Shown here: piece after piece, positions 23,001 through 32,800 of the stretch
Layout of the letters: the number at the start of each line of letters is the position of its first letter
Position numbering within the stretch: position 1 is the stretch's first letter
Assembly (NCBI GenBank): GCA_013396915.1
Contig: VWZL01000356.1
Location: forward strand, 248,001-312,000
DNA: 64,000 nucleotides
From: Stercorarius parasiticus
Taxonomy: Eukaryota; Chordata; Aves; Charadriiformes; Stercorariidae
Reading direction: 5' to 3'
Notes under the pieces: generated by a model
The model's input: the letters and a program-made list of their open reading frames with translations, nothing else
What the model was told of the DNA's origin: nothing
The model's database searches: none
Translations under genes and position numbers: made by a program

Positions 23001-24879
23001 TTGCTTTTCTAGGTGTACATAATGTGACAGCACTGGGTAATCTGATAACTTGGCAGAAGGTGGATTATGACTTCAATTACCACCAGATGGAATTCCCGTG
23101 CAATATTAATGTTCTTATCACTTCAGAGGGACGATCACTCCTACCGGTATGGCATGGTCTTCCTTAATTTGGGGAATAATTGCAGTTGGTAGCTTCTTGC
23201 TTAGAGCATGCCATTCCAGGGACAAGTGGAGACAGGAAAACTGTCTTGTGACCAGGGCTGGGCATGACACTAGCATTAGTTATCACCAGTGGCTGCAGCC
23301 AGGCAGTTGAAAGGAGAACCAAGAGGTTGACCTTCCCTCCTCCTTGGCTGAGCAGCACAGTGATGGCACGGCAGTCACCCGAGTTATTAACGGAGATCCT
23401 GGCAATGGGGAAGCCTGCAGCCGCACTGCTGCTCTCGGAGCCTTCTAGGACAGACTCTCTGAGGTGGTGGGCGCATGGATACAGGGCAGCAGGTCTGGCA
23501 TTGACCCTAGAAGAACGGAGTAGCCGAAGCTTAGAAATATCGGTTCTCTTGCATTCCAGCTCCATGAACTGAGTGTTTGTTCTCTCGCCTCTCAGTGAAA
23601 CTGGCTCCTGCTTGAATAAGGACTTCACACTGGTTTTCAGAAAGGGAACCGTTAAAGAATGAATTTTGTCTTACCTTAATTCTGGGAAACAGTGACTTCT
23701 GTCGCTTTAGAGATTAAATTAGTCTTGGAACAGACAAAAATAGGATGTGGAAAGAGATGATATGTAATTTTATTTTTCAGTCAGATTGTCAAGTCCACTT
23801 ACAACCACAGATAATTCCACCCAACATGGAAGAGTATATGAACAGCCTCCTAACAGCAGTGCTCCCTTCTGTGTTGAACAAATTCCGAATTTATCTAAGT
23901 TTATTGAGGCTGCTGGACTATAGTATATCTGATGAAGTGACCAAGGTATGGAAGACTTCACTAATATATTTTCAACTGTATATTCAGATAGAAAGCACCT
24001 TAATAGAAAGTTATTGTACTTTCCCTTTCCCCTCCCTGTCAGTCACTCTCCTTGAAGTTTTCTAAAAACCAAACAGAAGTATTTTCTTGTCCTGAACGTG
24101 CCTTCAAGGATCTGTGTTCTTGGGTATTTCAGTATGTACTTTACACGTGCCCTGCTTTCTAAAACTCATGGTGAATATTCTTTTCAAAGGTGAGAACTAG
24201 CCTATATTAACTCAGGCTCACTACCCGACAATAACGAGTTGAAATGTTTCTCCTGTCATCTGAGGGTCGTTACGGTGTTTAGCTCCTTAAAAGCTTATCT
24301 CATAGTGAAGATTCTTTTTTTGCCACTTAATTACGTGCTGTATTGTTTATAGGCAGTAGAAGAAGACTTTGTAGAAATGCGCAAGAATGACCCCGAGAGC
24401 ATAACAGCTGATGATCTGCACCGAACTCTGCTGGTGGCGAGGTGGGTAGCGCCGTTTGTCAGAACTGGAGACTTTCTGCAAGGCTGTAAGGAATGCAGGC
24501 GGTAACACATGAATGGTCTGCAGTTTGACTGCAGTTGCGTGAGGCGGGGTAGCAATCCAGAGGTGGAATCACCTCTTCCTTTGTTCCTCTTGTCACAGAG
24601 TCTTGGTTAGGCAAAGTATTTCCTCCCCCCTTCCTTCCCCTGCTTTCTAGTCCACAGGATATTGACAGAAAACTGGGTTTGTACTGAATCAGCTTATATC
24701 AAACCTGACGTGTGAACAAGCTATTCTTTAATTGCTGTTTCTGCTCATCCAGGTTCCTGTCTCTCAGCGCGGGACAGACAACGCTGTCAAGAGAGAGGTG
24801 GCTGAGAGCAAAACAACTGGAGGCCTTACGTAAAGCCAGACTTCAGCAGCAAAAATGTGTTAATGGGAATGAACTTTAA
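8040..24879 (+). CDS. MCMBP: MCM complex-binding protein, complete coding gene (16 exons)
   Basis: Coding exons: 8040-8097, 8792-8877, 10609-10749, 11059-11100, 11567-11668, 13083-13212, 14366-14517, 15266-15366, 17211-17374, 18201-18324, 19974-20091, 20734-20899, 23013-23146, 23781-23945, 24353-24441 and 24753-24879. The sum is 1899 bases, or 632 codons plus TAA, against about 642 residues in human. The family protein binds MCM3-7 in place of MCM2. It acts as a nuclear chaperone in assembly and unloading of the replicative helicase and supports sister-chromatid cohesion. Conserved stretches are [46 protein letters not shown] (basic/acidic, NLS-like), [40 protein letters not shown] and a basic C-terminus. 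All junction phases agree. Intron 5 is AT-AC; the rest are GT-AG. Confidence 0.98.
8792..8877 (+). CDS. MCMBP: MCMBP coding exon 2
   Basis: Residues 20-48: [20 protein letters not shown] followed by LKENNATNW. The acceptor is TTTTTTTGTAG and the donor TGG|GTAAGA, phases 1 and 0. Confidence 0.96.
10609..10749 (+). CDS. MCMBP: MCMBP coding exon 3
   Basis: Residues 49-95: [47 protein letters not shown]. Acceptor TTCTTATAG and donor CGT|GTAAGT. This is one of the best conserved parts of the N-terminal half. Confidence 0.97.
11059..11100 (+). CDS. MCMBP: MCMBP coding exon 4 (42-base small exon)
   Basis: [14 protein letters not shown], residues 96-109, exactly 14 codons in phase 0 at both ends. 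Acceptor CTTGACAG and donor GGG|GTAAGT. Confidence 0.96.
11567..11668 (+). CDS. MCMBP: MCMBP coding exon 5 (ends at AT-AC intron)
   Basis: [20 protein letters not shown] then [14 protein letters not shown], residues 110-143. The acceptor is ATTCTAG. No GT donor fits the conserved WVKE end. Coding instead stops before ATATCTTTTT, a near-consensus U12-type 5' splice site. Confidence 0.93.
11669..13082 (+). other. MCMBP: MCMBP intron 5, U12-type AT-AC intron
   Basis: The intron starts ATATCTTTTT (minor-spliceosome consensus ATATCCTTT, one mismatch) and ends CAATTTTAC. A branch-site-like TCCTTAAT (consensus TCCTTAAC) sits at 13063-13070, with the branch A about 13 bases before the end, the spacing expected for U12 introns. 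This choice joins WVKE to [10 protein letters not shown] exactly in phase, matching the family sequence. No GT-AG pair does so. Confidence 0.9.
13083..13212 (+). CDS. MCMBP: MCMBP coding exon 6 (NLS-like segment)
   Basis: Residues 144-186: [43 protein letters not shown]. It begins directly after the AC acceptor. The donor is ATAG|GTAATA, phase 1. The basic clusters SRHKR and KQK around an acidic run look like a bipartite nuclear localisation signal, consistent with a nuclear protein. Confidence 0.94.
14366..14517 (+). CDS. MCMBP: MCMBP coding exon 7 (variable linker)
   Basis: Residues 187-237: [20 protein letters not shown], then [20 protein letters not shown] and [11 protein letters not shown]. 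Acceptor TTTTTCAG and donor AAG|GTAACA. The first part is shorter than I recall for human, which accounts for much of the length difference. [10 protein letters not shown] and [17 protein letters not shown] are conserved. Confidence 0.95.
15266..15366 (+). CDS. MCMBP: MCMBP coding exon 8
   Basis: [20 protein letters not shown] then [13 protein letters not shown], residues 238-270 plus two bases. Acceptor CTGTGGCAG and donor GAGAG|GTAAGA. Confidence 0.96.
17211..17374 (+). CDS. MCMBP: MCMBP coding exon 9
   Basis: It reads [55 protein letters not shown]. Acceptor TTACGGACAG and donor ACCT|GTGAGT. The junction with exon 8 gives NNEE-SSALDP, a few residues shorter than the mammalian form I recall. 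The rest is nearly invariant. Confidence 0.94.
18201..18324 (+). CDS. MCMBP: MCMBP coding exon 10
   Basis: [20 protein letters not shown] then [20 protein letters not shown] and T, ending two bases into a Val codon. Acceptor TTTTTGTTAG and donor ACAGT|GTAAGT. The peptide is strongly conserved. Confidence 0.97.
19974..20091 (+). CDS. MCMBP: MCMBP coding exon 11
   Basis: [20 protein letters not shown] then [20 protein letters not shown], residues 367-406. Acceptor TTGGTCTAG and donor GCA|GTAAGA. Confidence 0.97.
20734..20899 (+). CDS. MCMBP: MCMBP coding exon 12
   Basis: [55 protein letters not shown] plus one base. Acceptor TCTCATTGCAG and donor ACAG|GTAGAC. Confidence 0.97.
22313..22346. 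repeat. Short direct repeat
   Basis: TTTGCCTTTATTTAC occurs twice (22313-22327 and 22332-22346) in MCMBP intron 12. It looks like a local slippage duplication. Confidence 0.65.
23013..23146 (+). CDS. MCMBP: MCMBP coding exon 13
   Basis: [20 protein letters not shown] then [20 protein letters not shown] and RSLLP, residues 462-506. Acceptor CTTTTCTAG and donor CCG|GTATGG. Confidence 0.97.
23781..23945 (+). CDS. MCMBP: MCMBP coding exon 14
   Basis: [55 protein letters not shown]: exactly 55 codons. Acceptor ATTTTTCAG and donor AAG|GTATGG. Confidence 0.97.
24353..24441 (+). CDS. MCMBP: MCMBP coding exon 15
   Basis: [20 protein letters not shown] then DLHRTLLVA plus two bases of Arg. Acceptor TGTTTATAG and donor GCGAG|GTGGGT. 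Confidence 0.96.
24753..24879 (+). CDS. MCMBP: MCMBP coding exon 16 with stop codon
   Basis: [20 protein letters not shown], then [20 protein letters not shown] and EL, followed by TAA at 24877-24879. Acceptor CTCATCCAG. The basic, Gln-rich C-terminus ending CVNGNEL is the family end. Confidence 0.97.
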
Positions 24880-25110
24880 TATTTTGTGGATGTCGCTATA
24901 AAAATTTGTCTAATCCTAGATGGAACCCATACTAAGATTGGAATATTGTTTATACCAGTTTTTGTAGATAATTTATACCAAAAAGCTATGGATATTTACC
25001 CTTGCAGTCTGAACACGCTTAACTCTGTTCAGCCAGTTAAACATATTTTATGGAATTTTTTTGGAGCCTGTTTTGTAATTGAAAATTGGTAACTGAGCAA
25101 ATTGTTTGAT

Positions 25111-25116
25111 ATTAAA
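25111..25116 (+). promoter_or_regulatory. MCMBP: MCMBP polyadenylation signal candidate
   Basis: ATTAAA, the common variant signal, lies 232 bases after the stop codon and is the first good match downstream. This implies a short 3' UTR (24880 to about 25135). Longer isoforms are not excluded. Confidence 0.55.
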
Positions 25117-25139
25117 CTTTAATACTGAAGTTGAGTAAA

Positions 25140-27204
25140 CTCATTTCCTTTAATAATAAGCAGTGAGATCCCTTCATACACAGCGATGGAAGAAGTTTGT
25201 GATGTAGTTCTCGAAGGGCTGAATTTTGAGGATCAGAGGTTTCAGCGAGGCAGCAGCTGCAGCTGAAACATTGACTGTAGTAGCCGGAACTGTGTCGTGT
25301 TGTTCCCACGAGCTGAGGCACGTTGTGCTCATAGCAGCAGCGTCATAGTGATGACAGTGTGGTATAAAGAAGTGATTTGATCATATCTGTGACAAGGTTC
25401 CAGTATGAAATACATCTTTATGGTACTTAGAGAAAGCCGTGACTTCTCAGATCTCTCTAATGAGCTTTATTCTGGCACAACTTTTTTTGGAAAAAAAAAG
25501 TGTTGACTGGAGAATTCCTGATACTGATGTACTCATGCAAAACACCTTACTTTCTACATGACCAGTAATGCAGTGTGTTTATATTGTTTGAATAATATTA
25601 ATTAAGCATTAAGAATGGTCTCTACATATCTTATTCATGCTGTAGAGTTTGAGCTGGTTTTCAGAGGACGTACTGCCCCTAATGACTTGCAGAACTAGTT
25701 TAACGAGGGTGGGTCAAGTAGTGAAACATTAACGATGTGGAGTCTGGAGTAATCCAGAAGGACTATATAGTAATGTCATAGTAAGTAGGGCTGCCCCCGT
25801 GGAGCCAGCCTGCAAGAGGCAGCGATGGAGCCAATTCTAGATTTTGCTTCAATTAATGCTTTTCTGAACAAGAAAAAAAAAAAAAAATGCTCCTGCCAAA
25901 CTACATTAAGCTGATACCACCTTTACTCAGTGCTTTCTCATGATTGAGATTGTGTGAACAGGGACCCTCCTTTTTTACTGCATTTTTCCTATTCCAAAAG
26001 TGACATTGGTTTTTGCCAATCATCTGACACTGCCCTTTTTGTCTGTGCACACCAATAATAATTTGAGCATTTATTATGATAAACAATTTTTGCATATCTT
26101 AAACTTGAACCAAGTTTGATGCCCTTTCAAATCACTTACAACTCATTTCTTTTTTTGAGCACTAAAATGAACATTCATGGTTTCAGCTGACTTGTGCTAC
26201 ATTAATGTGAAGTTAAGCAACTGAGCAAATATAGGACAATACGAAGTCTCTCTTCAAAAGGCAGCCTGGCTGGAAAGCGGAGTTGGCTTAGAGGATGGCT
26301 TTATGCATATCGCCATGGATTATTTGAGACTATCATCTCCCCTATTTCATAAGTATTGGACAATTCTAAGCTGGAAGGACACGGTACATTTGGGTCACCA
26401 AGCAGAAAGCAGTGAACCAATGCAGCAGATCAGGAACCCATTTCCAGGAAGATATGCCCCAGACTGTCAACTAAGCTGTATATTTTTTAATTTTAGGAGT
26501 GAGGTAATAGCCATTAGTACCCTCGCCCTACAGGCCTCTCTTAGACTGTGGAAGTCACTATGTAAGTATTTGTACAGATCAGTTTCTCTTTCTTTACCAA
26601 AATAATGGCAAAGTACTTGAAACTTCCTCTCCCTCCTCCAGACCCTTTACAAGTACCAAGGCTGAGGCAGTTTTTAAGGAGTGTCCTCATAAACATGTCT
26701 TTTTCCCCTCCCCTGAGGCCAGGATAGTAGCAGTGCACTGCCAGAAGAAAAGGATAAAGGACTTCAGCCATGTACCTGTCCCCTGCCTGACCGGGGCTCC
26801 TATTAATGGCTGCAGCTGCCTGAAGGGAGGCTGCAAAGAGGCCAGAGCCAGGCTCTGCCCAGTGGTGCCCAGGGACAGGAGAAGAGGCCACAGGCACAAA
26901 CCAGAACATGGGAAGTTCCCTCTGAACATCAGGAAACACTGAGCACTAGACAAGGGTGCCCAGAGGGGTGGGGGAGTTTCTGTCTGTGAAGACATTCAAA
27001 GGCCACCTGGGCATGGCTCTGGGCAACCAGCTCCAGGTGGTCATGCTTGAGCAGGAGGCTGGAGTAGATGACCTCCAGGCAGCCCTTCCAACCTCAACCA
27101 CTCTGTGATTCTCTGATGCTGAAGCCAGAGGGAGTGAAGACAACCCACCCATCACTGAAACTTAAAACCCCCCAGCCCTGGAGTAACATCACATGCCAAA
27201 ACCC
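25140..27204. other. Intergenic gap between convergent MCMBP and INPP5F
   Basis: About 2 kb between the two 3' ends. It contains an A-tract near 25870, a CR1 copy at about 26795-27117 and otherwise unremarkable sequence. Short open frames on both strands have no recognisable relatives and those after 26540 overlap the CR1. No RNA gene was identified. Confidence 0.7.
26795..27117 (+). mobile_element. CR1 LINE, 5'-truncated, plus orientation
   Basis: Typical avian CR1 3' region. It has CTGCAGCTGCCTGAAGGGAG, GCTCTGCCCAGTGGTGCCCA, GGGACAGGAGAAGAGGCCAC, GTTCCCTCTGAACATCAGGA, then GACCTCCAGGCAGCCCTTCC and a decayed octamer tail ACTCTGTGATTCTCTGATG. It lies in the convergent intergenic gap, just beyond the INPP5F 3' end. 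It is more diverged than a recent insertion would be. Confidence 0.9.
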
Positions 27205-27224
27205 ATTTTTCACTTCCACTTTTT

Positions 27225-27230
27225 TTTATT
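27225..27230 (-). promoter_or_regulatory. INPP5F: INPP5F distal polyadenylation signal
   Basis: The minus strand reads AATAAA (TTTATT on plus). It is followed downstream on the transcript by a G/T-rich stretch (GGGTTTTGGCATGTGATGTT), as expected for a cleavage site near 27205. Confidence 0.6.
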
Positions 27231-27694
27231 AAAATATCTCATGTATATTGCTCACATTAAAATACAGCAGTAGTTTAGTTTTAAATATAGCCACAAGTAT
27301 AGACACTCAAAAAACCCAAACCCACATCACTTTAATAAAACAAATAAATAAATCGGATTTGTTTATCGGAGTTTCAGACCATGGGGGTTAGATGATACTC
27401 ACTTCAGACACACTAGAAGTCCTAAGACACTGGACTACCCTACCCATGTGACACTATTTTCTGGGAACACCACGTGCAGCCTATCTACAGGACACAGACG
27501 AGGACACAGAGGCACCAGGTCTAGAACGGTGGTCAGTTACAAACCACAGCATAGTAAGATCCTGCTTTACAGTAGCTTTTGGATAATGTCCTATACTAGA
27601 ATGGCATGGCAAGGCAGTGCTGGGAAAGAGTAATTTAGATTTAATCATTTGACACATATAGATAAGGGTGGTTGGTTGTTTTGTTTGGTTTTTT

Positions 27695-27700
27695 TTTATT
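27695..27700 (-). promoter_or_regulatory. INPP5F: INPP5F proximal polyadenylation signal candidate
   Basis: A second AATAAA on the minus strand about 1.07 kb after the stop codon. It could give a shorter 3' UTR. Downstream is A/C-rich rather than G/T-rich, so it is the weaker candidate. Confidence 0.35.
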
Positions 27701-28767
27701 ATTACCCAGTTCCCAGCATGAGTGGATGCTTAGCCTTATCCTGCAAGTATGCAAAGCTTGAGCTGGTAATGAATTTGGTTTTGATTAGATGCCGACAGCT
27801 ATGCTCAAATGCAACACTGATTTTCTGCAAGAGTACACTTGCCTTCGGTTTCAGAAGTTATTTGGACTTTTGCATCTGGAGAGTTAGAGTATAGTTTAAA
27901 AAAAAAATCCTAGCAGAGACACACAATGCCTAGAAGTCAGGTATCTGCTTTGTCTTGCTTTACACAGAGACCAAAAAATTAGAGCAAAATTGCCAGCATT
28001 TGGAAAAAAATGAAATAGGAATAGTTTTAGCATGCGCAAGACAATTAGAGGACCTTTGCTCCGTTTCCCTTCACCTCAAACAAGTGAAAAAAATAATTAC
28101 AAACAGAATTTGCACTACAGGATCATAGGTGTTTCAGATTGGATCTAGAAACTTCATCTTTACTGAAAGTGTCCCAGGATGCGTGGAAAGAAGGAGGAGA
28201 GCAAAAAGAAGTCTTCATTTCTGGTTAACATAATTAAATTCAACAAAAACACATCAATTCCCATTGCAGAGGCACAATTCATAGTAGAAAGCTGCATCTA
28301 AAACTTCAATGGAAACAAGTAAAAATACTAGTTCAAAAATAAATAAAAATGTAGTTTACCGGTAAGTTATTTTGCTGGTACAGTGCAAGGTAAGTAAGGT
28401 CACAGAAGTGCAGTATCTCCTTTTTAGTGTAAATACTTTCTACATAAGCCAGAAGAGCTACAAAATTAGTCTCCAAAAATAAGTGTGCAACACATAAAAG
28501 ACAGCATGCTTACTAAAGCCCAGTGTCTAAGCTACCTGTTTAAATATGGTTTACCGTTCTTTCGTCTCAGCTGCCTGAGGTAATTCTGAAGCTTGGTCAG
28601 AACCAAATTCATTCGCATCTCTCACTTCCTGTAAACAAGTTACCGATAGTATTGATCCCAGCATTCAGTAGCAGTTCACGCCACAATGATGAGTCCTGAT
28701 ATAGTTGGGTTTTTTTTTAGTATTGGATCAAAAGCCACAACTAGAAGAACACTTCCTAAATTAGCAA

Positions 28768-29899
28768 CTAGATTTGAATTATTCGCGTCTGGCATTGCGT
28801 AAACATTTCTCTCAGTTCTTTTTGTTTGATTTCATTTACAGCTTCTGGTTCCGCAGGGCTCTTCTGGACCTTTGCCACAGCAAAATTAATCCCTTGAGTC
28901 AACCCTGCTTGCGTGATGTTAGCGACCTGGACCATGGAACTGCGAATTTTAGCAAAAGGAGATACAGCTCTGCTGCTGCTACTGTCAGCTGGAGAAGGAG
29001 TCGTGTGGAGTCCCGTCTCAAGGTTACCAGATACAGATCCGGGGCTTTTATGAGGTTTAGTGAAGTCAGTCCCACCAACAGCCAAGAGCTGAGGATTTGG
29101 CTCAGAAGACTGTACGTCCAACTTAGATGGCCTGGAAGGAACGTCTCTGACAGCTTCAGCCTTGGTTTCTGCCACCTTAGGTGTATTATTGCTGGTTTGA
29201 TTTATGTGATGGGGCTCTTGAGAGCCAGCCTCAGCCTCCAAAGCATCCGACATCTGATTCTGAGCATCATGCACAAACCTCTGGCAGTACACATCAATAG
29301 GTTTAGCAAATTCCATCTCCACATTGTCAGCAGAAGGCAAGGGTACGTCTTCACAGTCAGATTGGCTCACCTGAGAGACATGGATCTCGGACGGAACATG
29401 GATGCTGATGCTCATGTCAGTGCTGCTTATGGACTGGGAGCGACTGCCCAGCCGTGGAGCAGAGGCAATGATGCCACAGCTGGGCAGCACGTAGTCTGCC
29501 TGCCCGATGTTCTCCAGAGAGTCAGTCAGCTGGTTGTCCTCATCGGATTTAGAGTTAGTCAGGTAGTCATCAGAGTGGAATGAATCATTATCTGATCCTT
29601 CTGTATCAGATTCAGTACGGACTTTAGTATCTACCACCGGATTCTCTAAAGTTTCAAGGCTACTATCTGATTTCCAAAGATTCACTTTCAAATTTGGCTT
29701 TAAAAAATTGACTTTCACTTCAGGCTTGGTAAAGCTGCCTAACTTCCGAAGATTGCTAATGTTCACATTGGATTTGGTTTGTTTCACTTTCTGATTGAGA
29801 GATGAGAACTTGCTCAGTAAATAATTCTTGCCTTGGGCCAGGGACCCTCTGTTCTGAGACCGAATGCCAATGATGTCTTCATGAGGTTTACTGCTCTTC
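28768..29899 (-). CDS. INPP5F: INPP5F last coding exon (Ser-rich C-terminal tail)
   Basis: 1132 bases, 376 residues plus stop TAG at 28770-28768. It opens RKSSKPHEDIIGIRSQNRGS and ends FTQCQTRIIQI. The middle is Ser/Asp/Glu-rich (SDTEGSDNDSFHSDD) with conserved islands VLPSCGIIASAPRLGSRSQS, SSSSRAVSPFAKIRSSMVQV and ITQAGLTQGINFAVAKVQKS. It probably is disordered and phosphorylated, with a conserved hydrophobic end. An overlapping plus-strand frame of 269 codons here is a shadow. Acceptor CTTTCCTTCCAG. Confidence 0.97.
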
Positions 29900-32800
29900 C
29901 TGGAAGGAAAAGAAAAAGTCTCTAGTGTACAGTCAAGGCAGTCTCATTTGTAAATACAAGTATTTACCATCTTCCAGTCTATTTCCATAACACAGATGGA
30001 CATTTACCGAGTTATTCTTCCCTTACATAATTGTACCCATTTAAGCTAATCAAATTCAAAACAACAAAAACAAAGGAGGGTTGAAACAGAATGGCAGCCA
30101 AACAAGGGGAAAACCAAGCTTCTGCAGGCATTTTCAGTTTTAGATGTAACTGGATTCTAAAATCTCTGTATTTGTAACCCTGACTTTGTGTATGCTGTAT
30201 CAGTAACCAGATTTAGCAAATACTGAGTCTTCAGTACCCATAAAAAAGAACAAGATTTTCTTGCTACACTTTCTAGTCAGCTGGGAAAAGAAGCTGAAAT
30301 AGTAATAATAGAAATAATAGAAAGTGCCATAATAGTTTTTGCTTGACAATTTACAATTGTGCTACACAACACATTTTCTAGTTAGTTCACGCAGTCTGAA
30401 CTGGAAGGGTCCAAAATAAAGCAACGGATCACACTTGAACTGCTAAAACATGCTAAACTCCAGCTAGCCATCCTCTCTTATCTCTACGCCTTCATCCTTT
30501 GTAAATTATTTCATCTCTGTTAACACCTCACCAATATTTGTAGATAAAGGTCACTTCTGGTTAATTATAGATAATTGAATTAGAGAAAATGATCTAAAAA
30601 ATTCTAGTAAGTACTTTTAATTATCAGCTATGCTTTCACATGCCATCTTCTCTTAGTGGGCTTGCAAAAGGAAGAACTTCTGCGCCATTCTGACTAACAC
30701 AGAGTTCAGAAGTTTAACTTCAGACACTTCTTCACCCAAGAGCTGTGACGTTATCTGGAGTTGTTAACACTCAGCTCCAGTGGAATCCAAACCAGATTTG
30801 CACTTCACAGGTTGTCTTCTTACTACAGAAGCAGACTTTAAGTTCAGAGAGGGAAAAACTGAATTTGACAAACTAATTGTGAACCCTCTGATTTGCAGTA
30901 TGTTATTTACATTCGGTAGCATATATTGTCTATAAGCACACAGGTATAAAACAGTGCTCTCACTTATACTTCTAGAGAAGTGCCTGCAGACAGTTATTAT
31001 TGGAAGCAGCATATGGACAAATTAACTCCCAGCAGAGTAGCCACATACTGACGTTTCTTTTAGACATCACATATATGACTGTCAGCGTGTGCTGTCAGCC
31101 ACCGAGAAGAGAGCAGAAGTGGGACACAGGAAGTTCACACCATTTAAGTACTCACCTCTCCAGCTTCTTCTCAATAATGGGCACATCTAACCCCATTGCT
31201 TGCTTTGTGATTCTCAGCATTTCTGCAATGCACTGAAGAGTGTCTGAAATCCAATTAGCAGCCTGTTAGACCCTTTAAAAAAAACAACCCTAAAAATCCC
31301 ATATTCCAAAATCTAAAATTAGACTTACTTCCTTGTAACGTAATTAAGTTTCTTTGGTTTTATTGGTTTTGGTTTTTTATTTCACCCTACAGAACAGTTG
31401 CACCCTGCAAGTTGCAATTCTGATATAAAGCTTACAAAATACGCTTAAAGAATAGCCTCTCCTTAAGCCCTAAACACTGTGTGTAAGTGAATCTCTGCCA
31501 CAATTCATCATTTGTCAAAGAGAGAAGGAATTATATTCATTCTAATCCTTGTTCACGAAATTCAGTGCTCCAGGTAAGTAGTGATATTTTTCCCTTATCA
31601 GCATTCATTTAATTTAAACAAGCAAGAACATTTCTAGACATTGATTTCACTAAATAAATCAATTTCTTCCACTCCTGAGGAGCTAATTTTAAATTCATTC
31701 AACCAGTTTTTGGATCAGTAAAGATCTGGACATGGAAAGGCCTCAGTTCTAGAGAAACATGCTGCTTTAAAACCATGCCTGAAAATTATTTTTCTTTCTA
31801 TTAAGACAGTAACATTCTAGTGTTGACACAAGAAGCCACATACAGGGGTTTTTTTGTTGCTTCCCCACTCAATTGGATTATATTAAGATTTATCCTTCTT
31901 CAGAAGTTATTCTAAGAGCAATGGAAAAGGTGTTTCCTAGCAAAACACTGGTATACTGAGTACACTTTAACATATAAAACTTTTACATATGAAACAAACC
32001 TTTTCCATCTTCTTCTGGGTTGCGTACCACAGCTCTAAGCGTGTGAAAATACCCACTCATTTCTTTGTATTTGTAATGCAGCCTCATGCAAGAGAACTTG
32101 GGCTTGCCAAAGAGAGTAGGTTCAGGCCCTGAGAAATAAGTTAGAAATACATTAGAAGTCGTCTTTAACCAAACACCGAAAGAGATATTACATATGTTAA
32201 GGTACAGTCTTTGCAAGAGTTGACAGTCTTTTTTCAGGATAAAAAAGCTTCATGTTTTCTTTAGAGTAGGACAGACATTTCAAACAGAAGATTTTCACAA
32301 TAACTAATCAATCACTTACTTACAAAAAACAATTAGACACTCTGGGTATGTCTATTATAATCCAGCCTGATTGTTTATTACAGACCGTGCCTTCAAATAG
32401 AAGAAAAGAGTTCTACACCTATTAAATCCTGTGTTTTAGAGTATGCTCCTGCAAGGATTAAAGAGAAAGCTAATATATTTTTAGCAAGTGGAAGCAATGT
32501 AATTTTCAAGATTGAAACAAGTACTTCAACTTGTCAATGCACTGCATCTTATCTGTATCATTAAACAGGGTGGTTTTTTTGTTTTTATAAGGCATTTGGT
32601 CTGGATGTTTCAACTATATTCTGTATGTCAGGATGTATTATAAATCTCCACAATACAGAATTGAGGGAGACCTTTCCACTGAACTCTTAGAAATTGCACA
32701 TAGATAGTGAAAGTTACAGTAAGGAGCTGATGAAATCACTATGCATTGTGCAATAGAGGATTAAACTCTACCGGGGGGCCCACAAAAATTTCCCTCCGTT

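Larger units (their letters stand above)
27205..28767 (-). other. INPP5F: INPP5F 3' untranslated region
   Basis: It runs from the stop codon (28770-28768) toward lower coordinates, about 1.56 kb if the distal AATAAA is used. The sequence is AT-rich with a T-tract near 28710 and a G/T-rich tract near 27670 (plus-strand view). The extent is inferred from poly(A) signals only. Confidence 0.6.

Noticed and set aside
26541..26995. Minus-strand frames of 102-132 codons near 26.5-27.0 kb
   Set aside because: They run antisense through the CR1 element and share its sequence; not host genes.
28774..29583. 269-codon plus-strand open frame opposite the last INPP5F exon
   Set aside because: It is the antisense shadow of a clearly conserved coding exon. 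The peptide has no family resemblance and no splice or promoter context.
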